Assembly (NCBI GenBank): GCA_035507475.1
Contig: DATJOB010000467.1
Coordinates: forward strand, 1 to 9,450
Source: DATARH01 sp035507475
GTDB taxonomy: Bacteria; Pseudomonadota; Alphaproteobacteria; ATCC43930; CGMCC-115725
DNA: 9,450 bases
Direction of reading: 5' to 3'
Notes under the pieces: generated by a model
Databases searched by the model: none
Seen by the model: only the letters and a program-made list of their open reading frames with translations
Told to the model about the DNA's origin: nothing
Position numbers and translations under genes: made by a program
Shown here: piece by piece, positions 1 to 6,530 of the stretch
How positions within the stretch are numbered: position 1 is the first letter of the stretch
How the letters are laid out: each line of letters starts with the position of its first letter

Positions 1-1502
1 TTGACCCCGTCTTCGCCGCGCACCACCAGGTTCGGACAGGCGAAGCGCGCCGGCCACACCGTGTGCTCGACGATCTCGGCGCCGTGCCGGTTCGTCAGCC
101 GGTCGATCACCGCCTCGGGCAGCCGGCGGTCGATCGCCACCCCCTCCGCGCCGCTGACGTCGATCCGCGGGTGATGCGCCGCCTCGTCGGGTGTCATGCC
201 GAAATCGACGACGAAGCTCGCCAGCTGCAGCACCGCCGCGAGGATGCGGCGGCCGCCCGAGGCGCCGATGCCGAGCCGCGGCCGGCCGTCGCGCGCGACG
301 ATCAGCGGGCACATATTGGTGAGCGCGCGCTTGCCCGGTCCGATCGAGTTCGGGCGTCCCGGCACCGGGTCGAACCACATCACGCCGTTGTTCATCAGGA
401 TGCCGGTCTGCGGCAGCACGTAGCGGCTGCCGAAGGTCGACAGCAGCGTCGTGGTCAGCGCCGCGATCCCGCCTTCGCGGTCGACCGCGGTGATATGGGT
501 GGTGCAGCTCTCGGCCGGCGGCTCGGTGTCGCCGAGGGTTTCGAGACGCGCACCGTAGGCCTGCTGCAGCGCCTCGGCCACCGCCTCGAAATAGGTCGCG
601 TCCGGGCGTTTCGGGAAGCTCTTGCCGTCGAGCCGGTCGAGCACGTCGGCGAGTGTCGGCGCCGCGCTCAGCCCGCGCGCCGCCTGGAAGGTATAGCCGC
701 GATAGGGGAGGTCGAGCGTCGGCACGATACGCGGGCGGCAATCGGCGAGGTCAGCCGCGCCGAGCACCCCGCCCGCGGCGGCGACATCGGCGACGAGCGC
801 GCGGGCGATCTCGCCGGTGTAGAAATCCTCCGGCCCGCATTCGGCCAGCCGGCCCAGCGTCTCGCCCAGGCGGCCGAGCGCCAGCACCGGGGCGGCGCCG
901 ATCGCCGGCGCCGCCGGCGGCAGGCCATCGGGCAGGTAGACGCGCCGGCTCTCGTCGTAGCGGCGCAGCTCGGCGGCATGATTGGCGACGCGCAGCGTCA
1001 CATACCAGTCGACCGGCAGCCCTTCCTTGGCCAGCGCGACCGCCGGCGCGACCAGCTCGCGCCACGGCAGCCGGCCGAAGCGCTCGACCGCGCGGGCATA
1101 GCCGCGCACCGTGCTCGGCACCATGAAGGACAGCGGCCCGTGCACGTTTCGGTCGTCGACGACCCGCGCCCAGGTGAAGAGATCGGTCGTCACCTCGTCG
1201 GTCAGCGGGAACAGCGCCGGATCGAGCCCGTGCGGCGCGACCGGGCCGAAATCGACGACCTCGGCGCGGCCGGCGCCGGCCGGATGCACCACCATGAAGC
1301 CGATCCCGCCGAGCCCGCTGTTCCACGGCTCGCGGACCGCGAGCGCGAAGGCGGTCGCGACCACCGCGTCGACCGCCGTCCCGCCGGCGGCGAGAATGCC
1401 GGCGCCGATCTCGGCGGCGACGCCGTTCTGCGACGCCACGACGCCGCCCTTCGTGGCGACCGCGGGCTTGCGGACCAGCCAGTTCTGCATCAATGCGCTC
1501 AT
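1..1502 (-). CDS. Gamma-glutamyltransferase-family Ntn hydrolase (3' end outside window)
   Basis: The visible 500 residues have the gamma-glutamyltransferase architecture, which self-cleaves into large and small subunits. The N-terminal region (15-60) has the family's ASQN and GGTAVDAVVA-type motifs, followed by a glycine-rich NSGLGGIGFM stretch (61-70). The autocleavage and nucleophile site is TTH at 334-336, so Thr334 should be the N-terminal nucleophile. NNG (371-373), PGKR (389-392) and the oxyanion SGG (415-417) follow. Family members are usually about 530-580 residues, so roughly 30 or more C-terminal residues lie beyond base 1. No signal peptide is visible, so a cytoplasmic location is inferred, unlike secreted GGTs. 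Residues that bind the gamma-glutamyl group in the E. coli enzyme appear replaced, so the substrate is uncertain and no ggt symbol is given. The start ATG at 1502 lies one base after the DUF427 stop (TGAGATG). Shine-Dalgarno support is poor, and an in-frame ATG at 1490 (Met5) is an alternative. Confidence 0.9.
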   Translation of the reverse strand, partial: MSALMQNWLVRKPAVATKGGVVASQNGVAAEIGAGILAAGGTAVDAVVATAFALAVREPWNSGLGGIGFMVVHPAGAGRAEVVDFGPVAPHGLDPALFPLTDEVTTDLFTWARVVDDRNVHGPLSFMVPSTVRGYARAVERFGRLPWRELVAPAVALAKEGLPVDWYVTLRVANHAAELRRYDESRRVYLPDGLPPAAPAIGAAPVLALGRLGETLGRLAECGPEDFYTGEIARALVADVAAAGGVLGAADLADCRPRIVPTLDLPYRGYTFQAARGLSAAPTLADVLDRLDGKSFPKRPDATYFEAVAEALQQAYGARLETLGDTEPPAESCTTHITAVDREGGIAALTTTLLSTFGSRYVLPQTGILMNNGVMWFDPVPGRPNSIGPGKRALTNMCPLIVARDGRPRLGIGASGGRRILAAVLQLASFVVDFGMTPDEAAHHPRIDVSGAEGVAIDRRLPEAVIDRLTNRHGAEIVEHTVWPARFACPNLVVRGEDGV

Positions 1503-1503
1503 C

Positions 1504-1881
1504 TCAGGCGATCTCGATCGAATCGACCCGGTTCCCGTAGAATGCGTAGTGCCCGGCGAGCGAGGCGGTCTCGTCGTAAGGGGTCTCGTAGCCCCAGACG
1601 GCGTTCTCGGACGACTTGCCGTCGACCTTGACCGTCCAGTACGAGGCGTTTCCCTTGAACGGGCAGTAGCTGGTGTGCTCGGTCTTGCTCAGCAGGTCGA
1701 GCCGCATGTCCTTTGCCGGGATGTAGTGCACCGGCCCGTGGCCGGTCTCCTCGCAGCGCAGCGTCGCGCTGCTGTCGGCGATCACCGCGCCGGCAAAGGT
1801 GACGCGGATGCGGCGCGAGTCGGGGTGCAGATCGACCCGGTGCTCGGGCTTCCTTGCCCAGCCGGGAGCGGGGGTTGCCAT
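1504..1881 (-). CDS. DUF427 domain protein (PF04248, NTP_transf_9)
   Basis: This 125-residue protein matches the DUF427 family along its whole length, and the length is typical of single-domain members. Diagnostic parts are YIPAKDMRLDLL (53-64), the conserved TSYCPFKGNASYW block (70-82) with Cys73, Pro74, Lys76 and Gly77, and the WGYETPY and GHYAFYGNRVD stretches (96-102 and 110-120). The biochemical function of the family is not established. It has no signal peptide or membrane segment and is probably cytoplasmic. The ATG at 1881 is well supported: AGGAG sits six bases upstream and overlaps the TAG stop of the preceding small gene (TAGGAG). This suggests translational coupling. Its own stop is one base from the start of the GGT-family gene, so the three genes are very likely co-transcribed. 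Confidence 0.9.
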   Translation of the reverse strand: MATPAPGWARKPEHRVDLHPDSRRIRVTFAGAVIADSSATLRCEETGHGPVHYIPAKDMRLDLLSKTEHTSYCPFKGNASYWTVKVDGKSSENAVWGYETPYDETASLAGHYAFYGNRVDSIEIA

Positions 1882-1890
1882 GAGGGGCTC

Positions 1891-2187
1891 CTATCGGGTG
1901 GTTTCCGAGGGCGGCGCCTTGCGCCAGTCGGCGGCGCTCGGCTGATTGTCGCAATTGAACGAGGCGACGCAGGAATCATAGAACTGCGAGCCCTGCAGCG
2001 GGCCGCATTCCTTGGCGATCCGGTTGGCGCGGAACGCCTTGTTGGTGCACACCAGCTGCTGGTACTGCTGGCTCGCCTTGACGTTCTGCTCGGGCGACTC
2101 CTCGCGCGGCGTCTGCGCGAAGGCGCCGGCAGCAGCGCCGGTCAGCAGCAATGCGGCGAACAGGGCGGGTGCGTAGCGCATCGACAT
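1891..2187 (-). CDS. Small exported protein with four cysteines, unknown function
   Basis: This 98-residue protein starts with a clear Sec signal peptide: Arg4, then a hydrophobic Ala/Leu stretch (6-22) ending in AFAQ, with cleavage likely after Ala24. The mature part of about 74 residues is hydrophilic. It has exactly four cysteines, at 47, 61, 73 and 79 (spacing C-x13-C-x11-C-x5-C), in a region that looks conserved (VCTNKAFRA, ECGPLQGSQFYDSC, ASFNC). Two disulfides in the periplasm are plausible; the pairing cannot be read from sequence. No catalytic motif or lipobox is visible. The start at 2187 has AAGGGG six bases upstream; Met3 (2181) is an alternative. The same frame is open much further upstream, but that part is antisense-type noise over the dehydrogenase and sulfatase genes. 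I do not recognise a named family. It lies 47 bases after the BadH-like gene and 9 bases before the DUF427 gene. Confidence 0.8.
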   Translation of the reverse strand: MSMRYAPALFAALLLTGAAAGAFAQTPREESPEQNVKASQQYQQLVCTNKAFRANRIAKECGPLQGSQFYDSCVASFNCDNQPSAADWRKAPPSETTR

Positions 2188-2234
2188 GGCAATCCCCTTG
2201 TTCCAGGCTCCCCCGGTGCCTTGAAGATCGGTGC

Positions 2235-2972
2235 TCACCCGACCATCGTCAATCCGCCGCTCACGCTCAGCACCTGGCCGGTGACGTAATCGGAGCGCGG
2301 CCCGAGGAAAAACATCACCGCCTCGGCGACGTCCTCGGGCTGGGCGATGCGGCGGAACGGGATGGCGCGGGTCAGCGCCTCCCTCATGCGCTCGGGCTGG
2401 CGTTGGAAGAGCGGCGTGTCGGTCGGCCCCGGGCACACGCAATTGACGTTGAGCCGGTAACGCGCCATCTCGCGCGCCAGCGACTTGGTGAACGCGATGA
2501 GGCCGCCCTTGGCGGCGGCGTAGACGGTCTCGCCGGTGCTGCCGACGCGGCCGGCATCGCTCGAAATGTTGACGATCTTGCCGGCCTGCGCGGCGATCAT
2601 CGGCGGCAGCACCGCGCGGGTCAGCCGCACCGCGCCCAGCAGGTTGATGGCGATGAGGTCCTCCCACATCTCGGGCGGATTCTCGATGAAAGGCTGAATG
2701 CGGTCCCAGCCGGCGCCGTTGACGAGGCCGTCGACGCGCTCGACCCGTCGGTGGACCGAAGCGGCGAAATCGGCGACCGAGGCCGGTTGCTGCAGATCGA
2801 GCGGAAAGAATTCGCTGCCGCCCCCCGCGGTCTCCGCCGCGGCGCGGCCGCCTGCCTCGTCGATGTCGCCGATGAAGACGCGCGCCCCTTCGCGCGCGAG
2901 GAGCAGCGCCGTCGCGCGCCCGATTCCCGACGCACCGCCGGTGACGATGACGGTGCGGTTCTCCATCTCCAT
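2235..2972 (-). CDS. Short-chain dehydrogenase/reductase, BadH-like
   Basis: This 245-residue classical SDR has the Rossmann motif TGGASGIG (11-18). Asp36 at the end of the second strand usually indicates NAD(H) preference. The catalytic tetrad is Asn110, Ser138, Tyr151 and Lys155 (YAAAK). The wording of several blocks (AGWD at 87-90, SDAGRVGSTGE at 138-148, CPGPTDT at 180-186, TGQVLSVSGGLTM at 231-243) closely resembles 2-hydroxycyclohexanecarboxyl-CoA dehydrogenase BadH of Rhodopseudomonas palustris, which acts in anaerobic benzoate/cyclohexanecarboxylate breakdown. That comparison is from memory, and no other bad-pathway gene is present. A general acyl-CoA or hydroxy-acid dehydrogenase is the safer call. 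The structural NNAG motif reads NGAG (85-88). The start at 2972 has GGAGG nine bases upstream; Met3 (2966) would be spaced too far. It follows the sulfatase gene by 30 bases. Confidence 0.9.
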   Translation of the reverse strand: MEMENRTVIVTGGASGIGRATALLLAREGARVFIGDIDEAGGRAAAETAGGGSEFFPLDLQQPASVADFAASVHRRVERVDGLVNGAGWDRIQPFIENPPEMWEDLIAINLLGAVRLTRAVLPPMIAAQAGKIVNISSDAGRVGSTGETVYAAAKGGLIAFTKSLAREMARYRLNVNCVCPGPTDTPLFQRQPERMREALTRAIPFRRIAQPEDVAEAVMFFLGPRSDYVTGQVLSVSGGLTMVG

Positions 2973-3002
2973 CGGCTCGATCCTCCCGGTCCGCCGCCGA
3001 TG

Positions 3003-4511
3003 CTAGGCCGGGGGCAGCGCCGCGACAACGGCGGCGTCCGCCGGCTCGGGTGCCAGCGCCAGATCGGCGAAGGCGCGGCCGAATTCGTCCGCAGTCAAAT
3101 CGCGCCGGCGCGGCGCCATGCCCGCCGCCGACCAGACCACGTAGTCGCTGCGCCAATCGTCGAAGCCAAGCGCCGCGAAGCGCGCCGGCAGGCTCGGCAG
3201 ATGGTCGCCGTAGAAGCCGAGCAGAGCGTCGTCGCCGCGCCGCCGCAATCCTTCGAGCAGCCGCCGCAGCATCTCGTCGGATTGTTGCAAACCGGCGAGA
3301 TATGTCTCCCAGCCGCGGTCTTTCGGCCAGGGTCCGTGATTGCCCATGGTGATCGCGAAGACGAAAACCCGCGGGTCGCCGCGGTCGAGGCTGCGCAGGA
3401 TGCAGTCCGCCAGCGCGGGGTCGCTCATATAGGGCGGCCTCCGCGCCCCGCCGAGCGTCTCCCGGCCGAGGAACTCGTCGAACCCCAGCGCCGCCAGCGC
3501 CCGGTCGCGGCGGAAGAAGCCGCGATCGAACGGATGCAGGCAGAGCGTCCGGTAGCCGGCGGCGCGCAGCCGCCGCACCTGCGAAGCGAGCGGAACGCGC
3601 GCCAGCGCGTGGTAGGGGTTGAAGCGGTCGTAGCCGAGCGCCGCCTCGGGCAGCCCGGTCAGCACGGCGAACTCGGCGCGCATCGTGTTGGCGCCCCAGG
3701 CCGGGACCGCGAGCCGGCCGTGCTCGCCGGCAGCGCACGCCGCGTCGTAGCCGCTCAGCAGCCCGCGCGGCAGCGTCGGCAGCGCGCGCCGCGCATCGAA
3801 GAACGACTCGCACTGGACGAGGACGACCGGGCGCGGCCGCAGAGCTGGCGGCGCGCATGGTCCGAGGCGCGGCGGACGGCCCGGAAGCGGCGCCAGCCGG
3901 GCCTGCCGCGCCGGCCGCTCGGCCCGCGCCACGACGCCGTGGACGATCAGCATCGCCACCGGCCCGAGCCGCGACGCGTCGGCGAAGGGTTCGCCGCTCG
4001 GCCGCAGCCGGCGCAGCGCGCGGGCGACTGGCGCGAGCCACGGTTCGCGGCCGACCCGCCACAGCAGAGCGACGACGCCCGCGAGCGCCAGCGCGGCGCC
4101 GAGCGGACGCGGCGTCGCGGTGGGCGGCTCGGCGATCAGCAGTGCGATCGGCGCCAGCACCGCACCGGCGCTCGCCGACAGCACCGTCGCCGTGCCGGCG
4201 AACGGCAGGTAGAGATGCGGGTGGGTGAAGATTTGCGGCAGCTCCGCCAGCGCCGAGAACACGACAGGCTCGCGCAGCGTGGCGCGCACCGTGCGGTCGG
4301 CGAAGGCAAAGCCGGCGCCAAGCGCGAAGGCGATCGCCCCGGCGAGGAGCGGCCGGCCGCTCGCGACAAACAGCACCGCCGCGACGACGCTCAGCGGCGC
4401 CGCATCGAGCAGCATCGCCGGGGCTGTCGCGAACCGCGCGCCGGCGACGCGGCGAGGCGCGATCCAGCCCGCCGCCGCGAGCGCCAGTGCGGCGGCAGAA
4501 TGGAGGCTCAT
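3003..4511 (-). CDS. Membrane-anchored sulfatase/LTA-synthase-like protein (RkpI-like)
   Basis: This is a 502-residue inner-membrane protein. The N-terminal 200 residues hold about four to five hydrophobic segments (near 5-19, 36-52, 54-72, 104-127 and 137-152). The C-terminal alkaline-phosphatase-superfamily domain spans about 227-490. It has the metal-binding LVQCESFFD (231-239, Glu235), the nucleophile region WGANTMRAEF (272-281, probable nucleophile Thr276), HPFDRGFFRRD (326-336, His326), TMGNHGPW (388-395, His392) and YGDH (434-437, Asp436 and His437). The same set of motifs carries metal and nucleophile in lipoteichoic acid synthase LtaS and phosphoglycerol or phosphoethanolamine transferases. 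A transferase that decorates a periplasmic glycan is therefore more likely than a true sulfatase, because the Cys/Ser-x-Pro-x-Arg formylglycine motif is absent. The ATG overlaps the upstream SDR stop as ATGA, indicating coupling. Together with the KpsC-like gene and the SDR it resembles RkpI of rhizobial capsule clusters. Confidence 0.85.
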   Translation of the reverse strand: MSLHSAAALALAAAGWIAPRRVAGARFATAPAMLLDAAPLSVVAAVLFVASGRPLLAGAIAFALGAGFAFADRTVRATLREPVVFSALAELPQIFTHPHLYLPFAGTATVLSASAGAVLAPIALLIAEPPTATPRPLGAALALAGVVALLWRVGREPWLAPVARALRRLRPSGEPFADASRLGPVAMLIVHGVVARAERPARQARLAPLPGRPPRLGPCAPPALRPRPVVLVQCESFFDARRALPTLPRGLLSGYDAACAAGEHGRLAVPAWGANTMRAEFAVLTGLPEAALGYDRFNPYHALARVPLASQVRRLRAAGYRTLCLHPFDRGFFRRDRALAALGFDEFLGRETLGGARRPPYMSDPALADCILRSLDRGDPRVFVFAITMGNHGPWPKDRGWETYLAGLQQSDEMLRRLLEGLRRRGDDALLGFYGDHLPSLPARFAALGFDDWRSDYVVWSAAGMAPRRRDLTADEFGRAFADLALAPEPADAAVVAALPPA

Positions 4512-5284
4512 GCCGGGCGGATGGCGAAGCGGAAGCGACGGACGATGCGGTCGCCGAGCGCCGCCGGCAGCGCATCGCAGAGACGCAAGCCCACCGTGAG
4601 CGGCCAGGGAAAGCCGACCCGGCGGCGGCCGCGGTCGATGCCGCGCTTGACGATCCGCGCGGCGCGCTCGGTGCTCGCCAGCAGCGGCGTCGGCCCGGCC
4701 CAGCGCGCGGTCATCGGCGAGGCGAAGAAGCCCGGGCAGACGACGGTGACGCCGACGCCGTGCGGCTCGCACAGCGGGCGCAGCGCCTCGCCCCAGGCGC
4801 GCAGCCCGGCCTTGCTGGCGCAATAACCCGGACTGTAGGGCAGGCCGCGATAGGCGGCGAGCGAGGCGATCAGCGCCACCCGGCCGCGCCGGCGCGCCAC
4901 CATCGCCGGCAGCAGCGGGACGACCGTGCCGACCGCGCCGAGCAGGTTGACCGCGACCTGATGCGCGGTGAGCTCGACCGGCTCGACGACGCTGCCCAGC
5001 GCCGGGCCGGCGGAAACGCCGGCATTGGCGATCACCAGCTCGACCGGATGCGCAGCGTCGAACGCCGCGAGCCACGCGGCCAGCCGCTCGCGCTCGCCGG
5101 CGATGTCGATCGCCTCGGCGACGACGACGGCGCCGCGGGCGCGGCACGCCGCGGCGACCGCGTCGAGGCGCGGGCGGTCGCGGGCGATGAGACCGAGCAT
5201 CACTCCCGGCGCCGCATAGAGGCCGGCGAGCGCGGCACCCAGCCCGCTCGACGCCCCGGTGATCAGCGCGACGCGGACGGCCAC
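4508..5284 (-). CDS. Short-chain dehydrogenase in capsule cluster (RkpH-like)
   Basis: This 258-residue classical SDR has TGASSGLG (9-16) and NAG (87-89). Its catalytic residues are Asn113, Ser141, Tyr154 and Lys158 (YCASK). Arg35 after the second strand, with no acidic residue at its tip, suggests NADPH rather than NADH. The C-terminal tail of about 50 residues (200-258) is basic and Arg-rich, with FPWPLTVGLRLCDALP, a pattern seen in SDRs that work on lipid or membrane-bound substrates. The best start is GTG at 5284: the Rossmann strand begins at once (AVRVALITG) and no ATG lies in a sensible position. The start lies inside the KpsC-like gene, giving a 22-base overlap, and no good Shine-Dalgarno is visible, so translation may depend on the upstream gene. 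Its stop overlaps the sulfatase start. In Sinorhizobium the rkpH SDR sits with rkpI and rkpJ; the true substrate is unknown. Confidence 0.87.
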   Translation of the reverse strand: MAVRVALITGASSGLGAALAGLYAAPGVMLGLIARDRPRLDAVAAACRARGAVVVAEAIDIAGERERLAAWLAAFDAAHPVELVIANAGVSAGPALGSVVEPVELTAHQVAVNLLGAVGTVVPLLPAMVARRRGRVALIASLAAYRGLPYSPGYCASKAGLRAWGEALRPLCEPHGVGVTVVCPGFFASPMTARWAGPTPLLASTERAARIVKRGIDRGRRRVGFPWPLTVGLRLCDALPAALGDRIVRRFRFAIRPA

Positions 5285-6348
5285 GCGAGCGCCGGCCCGG
5301 CGCGCAGCGCCTCGACCAGCCGGCCTTGCAGGCGGCGCAGGCGGATGACCGGACCCGGGCGCCACAGCGCGGGCTGCGCCAGCCGCTCGAGCACCGTCTC
5401 GGGTTCGCAACGGCGTCGGGTCATCGGGTCGAGATAGCGCGGATAGAGGATCAGCGCGCCCGCCGCCAGCTCGTCGAGCGTGAGCCGCCGGCCGCGGTCG
5501 CATGGCGCGACGTCGTGCGTCAGCCCCCAGCCGGCGTAGAACGGCCGCCCGTAGACCGTAACCGGCACGCGCCGCAGCAATGCCTCGAACCCGGCGAGCG
5601 AGGTCAGCGTGTGCAGCTCGTCGATCTGGCCGAACAGCGCGGCGATCGGGGCGTCGCGCAGCACGCCGTCGGCATGGCGGCGGATCTCGCTCTCGCGCAG
5701 CGCGCCCCGCCGATGGCCGGCGACCACGTCGGGATGCGGCTTGTAGAGGATGAAGGCGTCCGGGTTGGCCGCCCGGACCCGCGCCAGGAGATCGAGATTG
5801 CCGCGCACCGCACCGCCGCCGAGCCGCACCGACAGATCGTCCTCGACCTGACCGGGCACGAGCAGGCGTCGCCGGCCGGCCGGCCAGGCGATGCGCGGCG
5901 TGCGGCCTGCCAGGTTGTATTTGGTCACCCCCTCGGCGATGAGACGGTCGACGAGCCGGCGCGCCCGTGCCAGCAGCGCCGCATCGAAGCTGCCGTCGCG
6001 CAGCAGGCGCTCGAGATCGCTGTCGCGGCTCGGGTCGACATGGATGCCGGCGCGGTCGACGACGATCGACAGGCCCGGCCAGAAATCGGAGCCGAGCCCG
6101 ACCGAGCGCAGGAAGCCGTCCTCGAGACGAACCAGCGCGACGCCTCGCTCGCGCGCCAGTGCCGCCAGCTCCGGCGGCTCCCGCGACGCCCAGACGGCAA
6201 GCGCGCCGCCGCGCGAAGCCGCGGCCCGGACGGCGCTGCCGGCGGTGCGGCGGAAGACCGGGCGCGCGCCCCCGGTCGCCAGGAAATCGCCGATTCGGCG
6301 ACGCTTCCAAGAGGCGATGCCAAGGCATACCGCGACCGGAGTGTCCAT
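5263..6348 (-). CDS. Capsule polysaccharide glycosyltransferase, single KpsC-type domain
   Basis: This 361-residue protein carries one KpsC/LipA-type capsule domain. Its motifs in order are RLEDGFLRSVGLGSD (74-88), LSIVVDRAGIHVDP (93-106), VPGQVEDDLS (164-173), YKPHPDVVAG (202-211), HTLTSLAGFEALLR (246-259), PFYAGWGLTHD (269-279) and LILYPRYLDP (299-308). In E. coli, KpsC has two such domains (GT99 and GT107) that add alternating beta-Kdo residues to build the lipid-linked Kdo linker of group 2 capsules, at the cytoplasmic face of the inner membrane. Only one half is present here; which half was not resolved. A role in a Kdo or Kdo-like linker or lipopolysaccharide sugar is inferred. The ATG at 6348 is preferred: GGGAG lies seven bases upstream. 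An upstream TTG at 6387 would add 13 residues but lacks a better site and runs through the duplicated leader. It is first gene of the leftward run. Confidence 0.9.
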   Translation of the reverse strand: MDTPVAVCLGIASWKRRRIGDFLATGGARPVFRRTAGSAVRAAASRGGALAVWASREPPELAALARERGVALVRLEDGFLRSVGLGSDFWPGLSIVVDRAGIHVDPSRDSDLERLLRDGSFDAALLARARRLVDRLIAEGVTKYNLAGRTPRIAWPAGRRRLLVPGQVEDDLSVRLGGGAVRGNLDLLARVRAANPDAFILYKPHPDVVAGHRRGALRESEIRRHADGVLRDAPIAALFGQIDELHTLTSLAGFEALLRRVPVTVYGRPFYAGWGLTHDVAPCDRGRRLTLDELAAGALILYPRYLDPMTRRRCEPETVLERLAQPALWRPGPVIRLRRLQGRLVEALRAGPALAWPSASR

Positions 6349-6370
6349 CGACACGCTCCCGACACGCTCC
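6349..6370. repeat. Perfect 11-bp tandem duplication in the KpsC-like gene leader
   Basis: The unit CGACACGCTCC occurs twice without interruption, at 6349-6359 and 6360-6370. On the coding (minus) strand each copy reads GGAGCGTGTCG, so each carries a GGAG Shine-Dalgarno core. The copy next to the gene places GGGAG at a normal seven-base distance from the ATG at 6348, while the second lies too far to serve that start. Seen directly in the sequence; any regulatory meaning is inference. Confidence 0.85.
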
Positions 6371-6530
6371 GCCAACCCCGCGGCCAATCTCGCCGCCGGG
6401 CTGCGCGTTTGTCCAACAAAAACGCCCGCCGGTTGTGCGGCTTCCGGCCGCCGCGTCGGCGGTTGCGTCTTGCCGCGCGGTCTGCCTAATTTTGCGCGTC
6501 GCGGGACGGCGCGCGGGCCGAGGGGATGCG
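6371..6530. other. Divergent intergenic region, presumed two-way promoter
   Basis: This stretch separates the leftward polysaccharide genes from rfbB, and with the 22-base repeat gives 182 non-coding bases. It must supply promoters for both runs if nothing lies further inside. Visible elements are an AT-rich 13-base inverted repeat at 6408-6420, GC-rich stretches around 6430-6462, a TAATTT hexamer at 6487-6492 and the rfbB ribosome binding site GAGGGG five bases before its ATG. On the minus strand TGGACA (within 6411-6418) could be a -35, but its matching -10 is poor. No small gene, riboswitch or terminator was recognised. Confidence 0.6.
6463..6492 (+). promoter_or_regulatory. Candidate sigma-70 promoter for rfbB
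   Basis: TTGCGT at 6463-6468 and TAATTT at 6487-6492 are separated by 18 bases. They are the best-matching -35/-10 pair upstream of rfbB in a stretch that is otherwise very GC-rich. Transcription would begin near 6499, leaving a leader of about 30 bases with the GAGGGG ribosome site. This is a by-eye match only, and alphaproteobacterial promoters deviate from the consensus. Confidence 0.3.

Noticed and set aside
63..1631. Long open frame of 522 codons on the plus strand opposite the GGT-family gene
   Set aside because: Its product is Arg/Ala/Gly/Pro/His-rich with no domain, and the minus-strand frame has clear GGT motifs. Long antisense frames are expected at this GC content.
2188..2234. Possible terminator between the BadH-like gene and the small exported protein
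   Set aside because: Only a four-base-arm stem (AGGC/GCCT) without a following T run is visible, too weak to call.
1891..4575. Single 894-codon minus-strand frame ending in the small exported protein
   Set aside because: Only the last 98 residues look like a protein (signal peptide, ribosome site at 2187). The upstream part is the wrong frame of the SDR and sulfatase genes.
2151..4826. Open frame of 891 codons on the plus strand opposite the BadH-like SDR, the sulfatase and part of the second SDR
   Set aside because: Low-complexity basic composition, no recognisable motif, and it spans several real genes and their junctions on the other strand.
6349..6387. TTG start extending the KpsC-like protein by 13 residues
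   Set aside because: The extension encodes the tandem repeat and has no family similarity, while the ATG at 6348 has a well-spaced GGGAG.
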